A DNA stretch of 38,893 bases from Frankia sp. AgB1.9. GTDB lineage: Bacteria; Actinomycetota; Actinomycetes; Frankiales; Frankiaceae. The notes beneath the pieces were generated by a model. The model was not told the origin of the DNA. It worked only from the letters and a program-made list of their open reading frames with translations, and did not search any database. Shown piece after piece: positions 24,250 through 32,008 of this stretch. Where the stretch lies: contig NZ_JADWYX010000086.1 in assembly GCF_016786355.1 (NCBI RefSeq), forward strand, positions 1 through 38,893, in the 5' to 3' direction. Position numbers and translations under genes: made by a program. Each line of letters starts with the position of its first letter. Positions within the stretch are counted from its first letter, which is position 1.

Positions 24250-25221
24250 GTGACATGGCGCTGGCGCGGCACTCCGGTCTCGCCCATGCCCATTTCCCCG
24301 GGAGATGCCGGTACCGACCTTCCAGTCGACTCGGGGGATCAAGACGCCCGGTCCACCGCCGTCGCCGTCGTAGGTACCGATGGCCAGGCGTGCCGCGAGG
24401 AGATCCGGCTGACCGGCGTTACTCGGCGCTATGGCGACGTCGTCGCGGTCGATCGGGTTGACCTTGATGTTCCACGCGGGCGACGGGTCGCGGTCGTCGG
24501 ACCGAGTGGATGCGGGAAGTCGACGCTGCTTGGCCTGATCAGCGGGCTTGACGAGCCGGACGCGGGCATCGTCGATGTACTCGGAGCAACCGACCCGGCT
24601 GGCCGGCTGGCCCGGTGCGCGTGGATGCCGCAGCGAGATCTGCTGCTGCCATGGCGATCCGCGCTGGCGAACGCGGCGGTCTCGCTGGAGAACCGGGGGA
24701 TCTCGCGGCGTGAGGCCCGAGCGGTCGTCCGGCCGCTGTTCGCCCGGTTCGGGCTCGCGGGGTTCGAGGAACACCGGCCGCGGCAGCTTTCCGGAGGCAT
24801 GCGGCAGCGGGTCGCCTTTCTGCGGACGTTCGTCGCAGGCAAGGAGGTCCTGCTGCTGGATGAGCCGTTCGGGGCGTTGGATGCGATTACCCGGGCGGAC
24901 GCGCAGGACTGGTTGCGCGCCGCCCTGGAGACGGAGCCACGCACCGTCGTGCTCGTCACCCATGACGTCGAGGAAGCACTGCTGCTTGGCCACGAGATCG
25001 TCGTTTTGACCGGCAGGCCGGGCCGAGTGGCCGCCAGCTACGCCGTCGACCTGCCCGCCGCCACCACTCGCCGGGAACTGCTTGCCACCCCCGAGTTCAT
25101 CCAACTGCGCGACCAGGTGCTCGCGGCCCTGGAGCAACGACCATCGGCGCCGGAGCCGGTCGCCCGCTTGGAATCCGGCGTGGATGGCAGCCGCGACGCC
25201 GTGCGACGGGTTGAGGGCTGA
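24250..25221 (+). CDS. ABC importer ATPase (NMT1/taurine/HMP type)
   Basis: This protein of up to 323 residues has Walker A GPSGCGKST, Q-loop MPQRDLLLPWRS, signature LSGGMRQR, Walker B VLLLDEPFGALD and H-loop VTHDVEEA, the pattern of nitrate/sulfonate/taurine/pyrimidine importer ATPases (TauB/SsuB/ThiZ). About 50 N-terminal residues before EIRLTGVTRRYG are low-complexity, so the GTG at 24250 may be too early; an in-frame ATG lies at 24286. It energises the permease and lipoprotein encoded just downstream. Confidence 0.9.
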   Translation: MTWRWRGTPVSPMPISPGDAGTDLPVDSGDQDARSTAVAVVGTDGQACREEIRLTGVTRRYGDVVAVDRVDLDVPRGRRVAVVGPSGCGKSTLLGLISGLDEPDAGIVDVLGATDPAGRLARCAWMPQRDLLLPWRSALANAAVSLENRGISRREARAVVRPLFARFGLAGFEEHRPRQLSGGMRQRVAFLRTFVAGKEVLLLDEPFGALDAITRADAQDWLRAALETEPRTVVLVTHDVEEALLLGHEIVVLTGRPGRVAASYAVDLPAATTRRELLATPEFIQLRDQVLAALEQRPSAPEPVARLESGVDGSRDAVRRVEG

Positions 25222-25225
25222 ATCG

Positions 25226-26059
25226 ATGTCATCAACGGCGCAGGCAGCGGCCCGGACCCGGAACCGGACGGCAGGGCGCGAGGGAAGGCTGGTCCGGGTC
25301 CTCCGGCGGTATGGCCCGGCCGCGGTTGTTCTGGTGGCGATCCTGGCTGCCTGGGAGCTGGCCACCGTCGTGTTCGGCGTCGAGGACTACATCCTGCCGG
25401 CGCCGAGCGCGGTCGTCCGAGCGCTGGTCAACCGCTGGAGCGGCACATTGGCGAGCGCCACCTGGGTGACCCTGACGGAGGTCCTGCTCGGGTTCGCGAT
25501 CGCGGTGGCCGCCGGGCTGCTGACCGCTTCCTGCCTGCATTTCTCCCGGATCGCCCGGGCGGCGCTGTATCCCTGGCTGATCGGCTCGCAGACCGTGCCC
25601 GTGGTCGTGATCGCCCCGGTTCTCGCGATCATCTTCGGCTACACGCTGACGCCGAAACTGATCCTGGTCGCACTGCTCTGCTTCTTTCCCATCGTGGTCG
25701 CGACGTTGGACGGTCTGGCGGCCGTGGACCCGGACCTCGTCCGGCTGATGCGCACCCTTTATGGCAATCGCTGGGCCATCTTCCGACGAGTGGAGCTGCC
25801 GGCGGCGCTTCCGTCCATGTTCACCGGGCTGCGGCTGTCAGCGGCGTATGCGGCGACCGCCGCCGTGTTCGGCGAGTATTCCGGTTCCTCCGACGGCCTC
25901 GGGCACGTGATGCGCCAGGCCGTTCCGCAGTTGCAGAGCGCGCTGGTCTTCGCCGCGATCGCGCTGCTCTCCGCGATGTCTGTCGCCCTGTTCGTGCTGG
26001 TCACCGTCCTGGAGCGGTTGCTGGTCGGCTGGGCTCACGAAGGGAAGAAGGTCCGATGA
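25226..26059 (+). CDS. ABC importer permease (NMT1/taurine/HMP type)
   Basis: This 277-residue inner-membrane protein has about six helices. ILPAPSAVVRALVNRW near the start and the EAA-loop-like TLYGNRWAIFRRVELPAALPSMFTGLRLS are typical of the SsuC/TauC/ThiX family. The ATG at 25226 follows GAGGG by about 8 bases and begins 4 bases after the ATPase stop. Its stop overlaps the start of the binding-protein gene by ATGA, so the three are translated as one unit. Confidence 0.92.
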   Translation: MSSTAQAAARTRNRTAGREGRLVRVLRRYGPAAVVLVAILAAWELATVVFGVEDYILPAPSAVVRALVNRWSGTLASATWVTLTEVLLGFAIAVAAGLLTASCLHFSRIARAALYPWLIGSQTVPVVVIAPVLAIIFGYTLTPKLILVALLCFFPIVVATLDGLAAVDPDLVRLMRTLYGNRWAIFRRVELPAALPSMFTGLRLSAAYAATAAVFGEYSGSSDGLGHVMRQAVPQLQSALVFAAIALLSAMSVALFVLVTVLERLLVGWAHEGKKVR

Positions 26060-27090
26060 GAGCACACCGATCTCGGCTGCTGACCGGCCTGGGTGCCGCT
26101 TCGGCGCTGATGGCCGGAGTACTTGTCCTGACTGCCTGCGGCGGGGGCACCAAGTCGTCTGACGCCAGTGGTGGCGCGCAGACCCGCAAGACGACCGTGC
26201 TCCTGGACTGGGATCCGAACCCGGACCATGTCGCCCTCTATTCGGCCCGCGCGGCCGGCTACTTCAAGGCCGCCGGTCTCGACGTCACGCTCCAGGCGCC
26301 GTCCGACCCGTCCGACCCGACCAAGCTGGTCAGCACCGGAAAGGTCGACCTCGGCATCTCCTACGAGCCGGAGACCATCATCGCCGGGTCTCAGGGCCTG
26401 GACGTCGTGTCCGTCGGCGCGCTGGTCCCCACCGCGCTGACCTCGATCATCGCGACGGACAAGTCCCGCGTGCACGCCATCTCGGACCTGGCCGGCGCTC
26501 GCGTCGCCACGGCCGGGCTCGCCACCCAGGACGCCTTCCTCAAGACGATCCTTGCCCAGAACCACGTCGACGCCGGATCGGTGAAGAAGGTCGACGTCGG
26601 CCAGGACCTGATTGCCGCGATGGTGACCGGCAACGTCGACGCGACCCTGGGCGGCTTCCGCAACGTCGAAGCGGTCCAACTGGCCGCCCAGGGCCTGAAG
26701 CCGACGGTCATCCCGGTCACTGCGGCCGGGGTGCCGAACTACGCCGAACTGGTCGTCATCGCCAAGGCGAGCCGGCTGAAGTCCGATCCCGCCTATCAGA
26801 AGCTGGTCCGGGACTTCCTGGCTGCACTCGCCAAGGGCAACGCGGCCGTCCTGACCGACCCCGCGACCGCCTCCGCGACGATCGCCAAGGTTGCCGAGGG
26901 CTACGACCCGGCGGTCCTGCCCAAGATGGTCGACGCGACCGTTCCCCTGCTGCGTAACGCGGCCGGCTTCGGCCACCAGGATCCGGCCGCCTGGCAGAGC
27001 TTCGCGGACTGGATGTCGGCTCAGAAGCTCATCGACAAGCCGGTGAAGGCCGCCGACGTCGTCACCAACAGCTACCTGCCGGCGGGCTGA
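26056..27090 (+). CDS. NMT1/THI5-like substrate-binding lipoprotein
   Basis: This 344-residue protein has a signal peptide with lipobox LTAC (C28), so it is tethered outside the membrane. The start of the mature fold, LLDWDPNPDHVALYSARAAG, followed by PSDPSDPTKLVSTGKVDLGIS, closely resembles ThiY/NMT1 proteins that bind pyrimidine precursors of thiamine. That makes HMP or formylaminopyrimidine uptake the best guess. No TPP riboswitch or thiamine gene is visible nearby, so another small aromatic ligand is possible. Confidence 0.88.
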   Translation: MRAHRSRLLTGLGAASALMAGVLVLTACGGGTKSSDASGGAQTRKTTVLLDWDPNPDHVALYSARAAGYFKAAGLDVTLQAPSDPSDPTKLVSTGKVDLGISYEPETIIAGSQGLDVVSVGALVPTALTSIIATDKSRVHAISDLAGARVATAGLATQDAFLKTILAQNHVDAGSVKKVDVGQDLIAAMVTGNVDATLGGFRNVEAVQLAAQGLKPTVIPVTAAGVPNYAELVVIAKASRLKSDPAYQKLVRDFLAALAKGNAAVLTDPATASATIAKVAEGYDPAVLPKMVDATVPLLRNAAGFGHQDPAAWQSFADWMSAQKLIDKPVKAADVVTNSYLPAG

Positions 27091-27156
27091 CCGGCGGCTC
27101 GGGCGCGCCGGGACGCGATCGATGGCCCGTGGACACCGCTCTCCGTGGACCTCCGC

Positions 27157-27171
27157 CCAAAACGGCGATCA
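27157..27171. repeat. half-copy of the 15.6 kb inverted repeat
   Basis: CCAAAACGGCGATCA matches 14 of 15 bases of the right arm of the compound inverted repeat (15647-15661). It also lies in a gap between converging genes. Confidence 0.4.
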
Positions 27172-27224
27172 CTAGCCGCAGGCGATGGCGCGAACGGCGC
27201 CGATCTCGGGAGAGGGCAGAAAGG

Positions 27225-27512
27225 TCAGCCGGTGTTCCCGGCTGTCTGGCAGCGCGGGTCGTTCGGCGCGATCGCGACCGAGCCGTAGGCGCTGTCGGAA
27301 TGGTAGACGACGTAGACCATGTTCGGGCCGTCGCATTTGGCCGAAACGTTGCTGAAGCCGTCCGGCATGTTGATGAGCCGGGCGGGCTTGTCGTCGTGGC
27401 TGGAAACCGGCGCGTCGCGGCCGACCTCCCGGGCCTTCTGCGAGCAGCCGGTCGCCGTGGCCACGATTGCGGCCACCGCGAGAAGCGACGCGACGACCAC
27501 GCGGATCCTCAT
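27225..27512 (-). CDS. small putative lipoprotein
   Basis: This 95-residue protein has a signal peptide (about 1-22) ending ATGC with C23 as the likely lipidated cysteine. The mature part contains NMPDGFSNVSAKCDGPNMVY and a second cysteine in NDPRC, so one disulfide outside the membrane is plausible. I recall similar small lipoproteins of unknown function in actinobacteria and actinophages. It converges on the ABC importer operon, and no partner gene is evident. Confidence 0.7.
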   Translation of the reverse strand: MRIRVVVASLLAVAAIVATATGCSQKAREVGRDAPVSSHDDKPARLINMPDGFSNVSAKCDGPNMVYVVYHSDSAYGSVAIAPNDPRCQTAGNTG

Positions 27513-27672
27513 GGGTCTTTCCCCTCGTCCAGTTCACGGTGCTCGCCCATGTTGGCGAGAACCGGAACACCGAGTCCCATTTTGTCCCGATTGCGACATC
27601 GGACGTGCCCGGAGCGCCGACCGTCGGGTGTGGCGACGGGCCCGTCTGGTTGCCGGCCGTGTCGCCGGAACG

Positions 27673-28323
27673 TCAGCCGGTGGCGGTGTCGTCGTAGTCG
27701 CGAAGAACGAGGCGGGTGACGTCCTCCAGCTGGCGGACGAGATCGGGGAAGGTGAGACGCCCGGCGGTCCAGGAGGCCAGCCCGGACGCGAGCGTCGCAT
27801 TGATCGCGATCGTCGCGGGGCGGGCCACCTCCGGCGGCACACCGTTCATCAGGGCGGCCATCACGGTCCGGTTGTCGTCGGCGAGACCGGCGAGCTCCTC
27901 GCTCGCGAACGGGTCGCTGGCGACCTCCACGTGCGTGACGAGCCGGGCAAAGTTCGGGTGGCGCTGGAAGGCCCGGATCTCCCGGTGCAGAAAGCCGACG
28001 ACGCGGGTGCAGGCCCCGGCGGGCTGCACGGCTCCTGAACCGCTTCTCCCATGGTCACGGGAGACCTCGCCGCGTACCCGGTCGGTCAGCCGCCGCTGCC
28101 AGTCGGCCCAGGCGGCGGCCAGGAGGTGGTCCTTCGACGAGAAATAGCGGTACGCAGTCCCGAGCGCGACACCGGAACGTTCGGCGACATCGCGCATCTG
28201 GAGCTGGTCCGGCGGCACCTGGTCGATCATTTCGATCACGGCGTCCGTCAGCCGCCGTCGTCGCGCGAGCTGCGCAGCCGTCATCGTGCTCACCGGCTGC
28301 GGCAGCGTTTCCTCTTTCGCCAC
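27673..28323 (-). CDS. TetR-family transcription regulator
   Basis: This protein of up to 216 residues has an N-terminal HTH (RLTDAVIEMI... QMRDVAERSGVALGTAYRYFSSKDHLL) and an all-helical ligand domain with conserved VTHVEVASDPF. It resembles KstR-like repressors of lipid/steroid catabolism, and it lies downstream of an acyl-CoA dehydrogenase. The GTG at 28323 has its GGGAAGG directly abutting, which is poor spacing. The ATG at 28284 (203 residues) fits better with the operator-like motif at 28337-28352. The likely ligand is an acyl-CoA (inference). Confidence 0.9.
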   Translation of the reverse strand: MAKEETLPQPVSTMTAAQLARRRRLTDAVIEMIDQVPPDQLQMRDVAERSGVALGTAYRYFSSKDHLLAAAWADWQRRLTDRVRGEVSRDHGRSGSGAVQPAGACTRVVGFLHREIRAFQRHPNFARLVTHVEVASDPFASEELAGLADDNRTVMAALMNGVPPEVARPATIAINATLASGLASWTAGRLTFPDLVRQLEDVTRLVLRDYDDTATG

Positions 28324-28336
28324 CTTCCCAGGCTAC

Positions 28337-28352
28337 CTGGAAGCCGGTTTCA
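28337..28352 (-). promoter_or_regulatory. motif A, candidate TetR operator upstream of tetR
   Basis: CTGGAAGCCGGTTTCA, an imperfect palindrome around CCGG. It matches the motif at 31827-31842 in 13 of 16 bases and the same orientation. On the minus strand it includes TTGAAA, a possible -35. Confidence 0.55.
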
Positions 28353-28424
28353 ATCCCGCCGGCAGGCCTGCCGCGCGGTATGGGGTCGCTCCGCGCGCGC
28401 CATTGCCGAGGCTCAGGTCACACT

Positions 28425-28439
28425 CGAAACGGAGTTCTA
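28425..28439 (-). promoter_or_regulatory. motif B, candidate TetR operator upstream of tetR
   Basis: CGAAACGGAGTTCTA matches 31883-31897 in 14 of 15 bases. It reads as an imperfect inverted repeat (AAC-N3-GTT core), the layout of KstR-like operators although with one more central base. Confidence 0.6.
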
Positions 28440-28474
28440 GCGACCGGCCGAGCACGGATCGTCCGGCCGGTCGC
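28440..28474 (-). terminator. hairpin after the acyl-CoA dehydrogenase gene
   Basis: Arms GCGACCGGCCG and CGGCCGGTCGC (11 bp, perfect) with a 13-base loop lie 14 bases past the dehydrogenase stop. It separates the operon from the tetR promoter region. Confidence 0.65.
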
Positions 28475-28487
28475 GACACTTGGGGCG

Positions 28488-30707
28488 TCATCCGCGCGGG
28501 AGGCCGAGAACGCGTTCGGAGATGACATTGAGCTGGATTTCGATGGTGCCGCCGCCGATCAGGTGTGGCGGGATGCTGAGGTACTGGTGGACGGCGGCCG
28601 CCGCCGGACCGTCGGCACTCGCGGCCGCCGGGCCGAACCAGCGCAGGACACGCGTCCCCACGTCGGTGTTCAGGAAACTGGCCGCCACCTTCGCGACGCT
28701 CGCCTCGGCGCCCGGCCGCAGGCCGGAAAGCGTGCGCAGCGTGGAGCGCAACGACATCGCCGACAGCGCGAACGCGAGGGCGTACAGGGCGCCGATGTCG
28801 CGGCGCACGTCGCCGGGATCGGTCACGAGCTCGCCGGAAGCCGCGAGCGCGGGCAGGTCCATGCGCAGCTCGCGCATGCCGCCCATCGCCACGCGTTCGT
28901 TGCCGAGGGTCGTGCGGGCCAGCGCCCAGCCCTTGTCGGGCTCACCGACGATCCGGTCCTCCGGCACGAGGACGTCGGTGAAGAAGACCTCGTTGAACAG
29001 GTAGTTGCCATTGGCCTCGCGCAGCGGGCGCACGTCGATGCCGGGCGTCTTCATGTCGACCAGGAAATACGAGATGCCGCGGTGCTTGGGCACGTCCGGA
29101 TTGGTCCTGGCCAGGCAGATGCCGTAGTTCGCCCGTTCGGCCATCGAGTTCCAGACCTTCTGGCCGTTGAGCCGCCAGCCGCCCTCGACCTTCTCCGCCC
29201 TGGTGGACAGGGCCGCGAGGTCCGAACCAGCCCCGGGCTCGCTGAACAGCTGACACCAGGTGATCTCGCCGCGCAGTGTCGCCGGTACGAGTGTCGCCTT
29301 CTGCTCGTCGGTGCCGTGCGCGAGGATCGTCGGCATCGCCCATTCACCGATGATGGTCTTCGGCTGGGTGACACCGGACCGTTCGTATTCCTGCTGGATG
29401 ACGAGCTGCTCCAGCGGTGTCGCCGCGATCCCGTAGGGGCGTGGATAGTGCGGGAGAACCAGCCCCTCGTCGGCCAGCCGGCGCTGTTGATCGGCCGCGG
29501 GAAGGCTTGCGACCTCGCTGAGCACCGAGGCGATCCGGGCCCGGAACGCCGGGTCCTCGTCCGGCAGCTCAAGCGTGAAGTCGCGGGTCAGCCCGCCGGC
29601 GGCGGCCGACTGTCCAACGGTTTCCCGCGGCGCGCCGCCGACCAGCTCGCCGAGCCGGTGCTCGAAAGCCGAAACAGGCCCGAGCAGGCTTTCCAACGCC
29701 ATCGCGCGCCGCCAGTACAGGTGGGTGTCGTGTTCCCAGGTGTAACCGATGCCGCCCAACAGGGTGACGGTGTCCAGGCCCAGCTCGGTGGCGCCGGCGA
29801 GGCACAGAACGGCCGCCTCGGCGGCGGCGAGCGCGAGTTGCTCGTCGCCCTGCTCGACGGCGCGGGCCGCGTCCCAGGCGGCGGCCGACATCGTCTCGAC
29901 CCGGACCAGCATCCGCGCGCACCGATGCTTGATGGCCTGGAACGAGCCAACCACCTGGCCGAACTGCTCGCGCACCTTGACGTACTCCACACCGGTGGTG
30001 AGCAGCCAGCGAGCGACGCCGACCGCCTCGGCGGCGAAGAGGACGACCGCGAGCGTGCGCGCGGACTCGGTGTCGAGGGCGACCACCTGTTCGGCGTCGA
30101 TCCGGACCCCGTCGAGCCGGATGCGGGCGACGCCGCGGGTCAGGTCGACGGCGGTGGCCGGCTCGACCCGCAGCCCGGGGGCGTCCGGGTCGGTGACGAA
30201 CCACAGCTCGCCGTCGTCGAGCCGAGCCCCGAGCAGGAGCAGCTCCGCACCCGCCGCGCCGAGCACCGGGACGCTCACGCCGGACACGGTGTAGCCGCCG
30301 TCGCCGGCCGGCGTCGCGCGCGGCCCGGCGGCGGCCAGCGCGCTGGCACCGCGGGTTCCGGCGGCCAGCCCGGGCAGATGCCGCTTGCGCAGGTCATCGC
30401 CACCGTGGCGGGCCAGCAGCGCGCTGGTCAGCACGGTCGGGAGCAGATGCCCGGGCACCAGGCCGCGGGCGGTCTCCTCCAGCGCGACGGCCAGCTCCAC
30501 ATAGCCCGCGCCTGCGCCGGCGAACTCCTCGGGCAGGTGCAGCGACGTCAGCCCCAGCTCAACCAGCCCGTCCCAGTACGGAACCGGTTTGCCGACCGCG
30601 TACTGGTCGAGCTCGGCGCGGGTCGCGGTGGACGGGGCATGGCGGGTGACGAAACCGCGCACGGAGGCGGCGAGCGCGGAGTGCTCCTCCGTCAGACCAA
30701 TCGACAC
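28488..30707 (-). CDS. fused two-domain acyl-CoA dehydrogenase
   Basis: This 739-residue flavoenzyme consists of two acyl-CoA dehydrogenase units in tandem. The first (about 1-355) has VREQFGQVVGSFQAIKH (245-261) and LLGGIGYTWEHDTHLYWRRA (316-335). The second (about 375-739) has WCQLFSEPGAGSDLAALS (484-501) and a C-terminus GGTIEIQLNVISERVLGLPRG. In typical enzymes the last motif reads EIQRN; here leucine replaces that arginine. The layout matches large actinobacterial FadE proteins such as FadE34, single-chain versions of the heteromeric enzymes of steroid side-chain oxidation (from memory). It oxidises an acyl-CoA to the enoyl-CoA in the cytosol; the substrate is unknown. It is probably in one operon with the amidohydrolase-like gene upstream. 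Confidence 0.9.
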   Translation of the reverse strand: MSIGLTEEHSALAASVRGFVTRHAPSTATRAELDQYAVGKPVPYWDGLVELGLTSLHLPEEFAGAGAGYVELAVALEETARGLVPGHLLPTVLTSALLARHGGDDLRKRHLPGLAAGTRGASALAAAGPRATPAGDGGYTVSGVSVPVLGAAGAELLLLGARLDDGELWFVTDPDAPGLRVEPATAVDLTRGVARIRLDGVRIDAEQVVALDTESARTLAVVLFAAEAVGVARWLLTTGVEYVKVREQFGQVVGSFQAIKHRCARMLVRVETMSAAAWDAARAVEQGDEQLALAAAEAAVLCLAGATELGLDTVTLLGGIGYTWEHDTHLYWRRAMALESLLGPVSAFEHRLGELVGGAPRETVGQSAAAGGLTRDFTLELPDEDPAFRARIASVLSEVASLPAADQQRRLADEGLVLPHYPRPYGIAATPLEQLVIQQEYERSGVTQPKTIIGEWAMPTILAHGTDEQKATLVPATLRGEITWCQLFSEPGAGSDLAALSTRAEKVEGGWRLNGQKVWNSMAERANYGICLARTNPDVPKHRGISYFLVDMKTPGIDVRPLREANGNYLFNEVFFTDVLVPEDRIVGEPDKGWALARTTLGNERVAMGGMRELRMDLPALAASGELVTDPGDVRRDIGALYALAFALSAMSLRSTLRTLSGLRPGAEASVAKVAASFLNTDVGTRVLRWFGPAAASADGPAAAAVHQYLSIPPHLIGGGTIEIQLNVISERVLGLPRG

Positions 30708-30815
30708 TGCGACTCCTCGGGATCTCGGCGTTCGGCCGCTCGGGTCTCGCCGCCGGCGGTGGTCGCGGCGCGTGGCCCGAGCGAGGGGGAAAGGCCTGCT
30801 GGGGGATGGAGCGGC

Positions 30816-31679
30816 TTACCCGTCGAGCTTGAGGACCTTGCGGGCGTTCTCGTGCAGGAACTTCGGCCACACGTGGTCGCGGAACGGCACGGTCGGCATA
30901 TCCGTCATGATCCGTTCAAGCGTGAGGCCCATCGGGAAGTACCCGGCGTAGAGGATCTTGTCTGCGCCGCGGGTGTTCGCGAAGTCGACGATCGCCTTCG
31001 GGTAGTACTTCGGCGTGAAGGCGGAGGTCGAGTAGTACAGGTTCGGCCACTTGAGCAGCAGCTTCACGGCCAGGTCGGTCCACGGCTCGCAGCCGTGCCG
31101 GGTGACGAAGACGAGGTCGGGGAAGTCGAACATGACCTGGTCGATCAGTTCGACCCGCTGCGGCTCGAACTTCAGGCGCGGCCCGGGGACACCGGCGCAA
31201 CAGAACACCGCGATGCCCAGCTCGACGCACTTCGCGTACGCCGGGTACATCTTCTCGTCGTTGATCGCGACCTGCGGGAAGGTCCCGGACGGGAAGGCGC
31301 CGACGGCCCGGATGCCGTACTCCTCGTAGTCCCGGACGATGGCGCGGACGGTGCCCATGACGTCGTTCGGGTCGTTGATGTTGCCACTCGGGACGAACCG
31401 GTCCGGGAACTTCTTCAGCGCGACGCGGGCGGACTCGCCGGCGCACCCGATCAGGCCCTTCTCGACGCCGAACCGGTCCATCTCGTGCAGCGTGACGCTC
31501 ACCGGGTCGTCGGTCGGCAGGTCGTGCGGGACGTTCTTGAACATGTACTCGGCCGGGAAGGCGAACTCCTTGGACTCGGTGTCCTTGAGCTGCCGCCGGA
31601 TGAAGTCGTACTGCGAGGTGCCGGGCTGCGGGAAGCCGATCATCGTGTCGATGATCGGGACTCCGGTGGGGAACGCCAT
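30816..31679 (-). CDS. amidohydrolase_2-like protein lacking most metal ligands
   Basis: This 287-residue protein has the TIM-barrel pattern of amidohydrolase_2 (ACMSD-like) proteins. At the end of strand 1, where HXH is expected, it has PIIDTMIGFP (8-17). At the strand-5 histidine it has VFCCAGVPG (158-166), and at the final aspartate (normally GSDYP) it has AGYFPM (245-250). Only H195 (VTRHGCEPW) is retained. It probably does not bind the usual zinc site and may have a different chemistry or a lyase or binding role. The ATG at 31679 has GAGGA about 8 bases upstream; a longer upstream frame is not protein-like. It is the first gene of the operon with the acyl-CoA dehydrogenase, 108 bp apart. 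Confidence 0.8.
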   Translation of the reverse strand: MAFPTGVPIIDTMIGFPQPGTSQYDFIRRQLKDTESKEFAFPAEYMFKNVPHDLPTDDPVSVTLHEMDRFGVEKGLIGCAGESARVALKKFPDRFVPSGNINDPNDVMGTVRAIVRDYEEYGIRAVGAFPSGTFPQVAINDEKMYPAYAKCVELGIAVFCCAGVPGPRLKFEPQRVELIDQVMFDFPDLVFVTRHGCEPWTDLAVKLLLKWPNLYYSTSAFTPKYYPKAIVDFANTRGADKILYAGYFPMGLTLERIMTDMPTVPFRDHVWPKFLHENARKVLKLDG

Positions 31680-31823
31680 CTCACATCCTCGTCGCCAGGT
31701 GCCAGGCCGTGGCGCGGACCGCCGGCCACGATCGAGTCGAACCGGAGCGGGCCCGGCTCGCCGGCCGGTGCCCGGATGCCTCGACCGCCTCTGCGCTCGC
31801 ACCAGCCCGTCCAGCCTGGGCCT

Positions 31824-31852
31824 AGTCTGAAATCCGGTTCCATGACAGTCAA
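31824..31852 (-). promoter_or_regulatory. candidate promoter with motif A in its spacer
   Basis: On the minus strand TTGACT (-35, plus 31847-31852) and CAGACT (-10, plus 31824-31829) are 17 bp apart. CTGAAATCCGGTTCCA (31827-31842), the counterpart of the motif before tetR, occupies the spacer, the classic place for a TetR operator. Confidence 0.5.
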
Positions 31853-31882
31853 GGGTTGCCGTACTGGCAGGCCTCGTGGCAG

Positions 31883-31897
31883 CGAAACGTAGTTCTA
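31883..31897 (-). promoter_or_regulatory. motif B, candidate TetR operator upstream of the amidohydrolase operon
   Basis: CGAAACGTAGTTCTA differs at one base from the copy at 28425-28439. It lies 41 bp upstream (minus strand) of motif A; the spacing near tetR is 73 bp. Confidence 0.6.
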
Positions 31898-31933
31898 CCC
31901 GGGTGCCCGCCGGAAGCATCGGCCAGGCAGACG

Positions 31934-31973
31934 CCACGGGCCCGGCCGCATGGTGACGCGGCCGGGCCCGTGG
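31934..31973 (-). terminator. hairpin terminator of proS
   Basis: A 16-bp perfect stem (CCACGGGCCCGGCCGC and its complement) with an 8-base loop ATGGTGAC lies 35 bases after the proS stop. There is no T-tract, which is typical for actinobacteria. Confidence 0.8.
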
Positions 31974-32008
31974 GCGCTGGATCGACCCGCGTGGGCCGAT
32001 CGATTGGG

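Larger units (their letters stand above)
31680..32008. other. 329-bp regulatory gap between proS and the amidohydrolase operon
   Basis: It holds, from high to low coordinate, the proS terminator hairpin (31934-31973), motif B (31883-31897), GGCAGGCCT (31866-31874, also at 28361-28369 near tetR), a candidate promoter overlapping motif A (31824-31852), and a leader of about 140 nt. I see no gene in it. Confidence 0.6.

Noticed and set aside
28380..31892. 1170-codon open frame antisense to the acyl-CoA dehydrogenase and amidohydrolase genes
   Set aside because: Low-complexity composition with no motif, spanning two real genes and the operator regions on the other strand.
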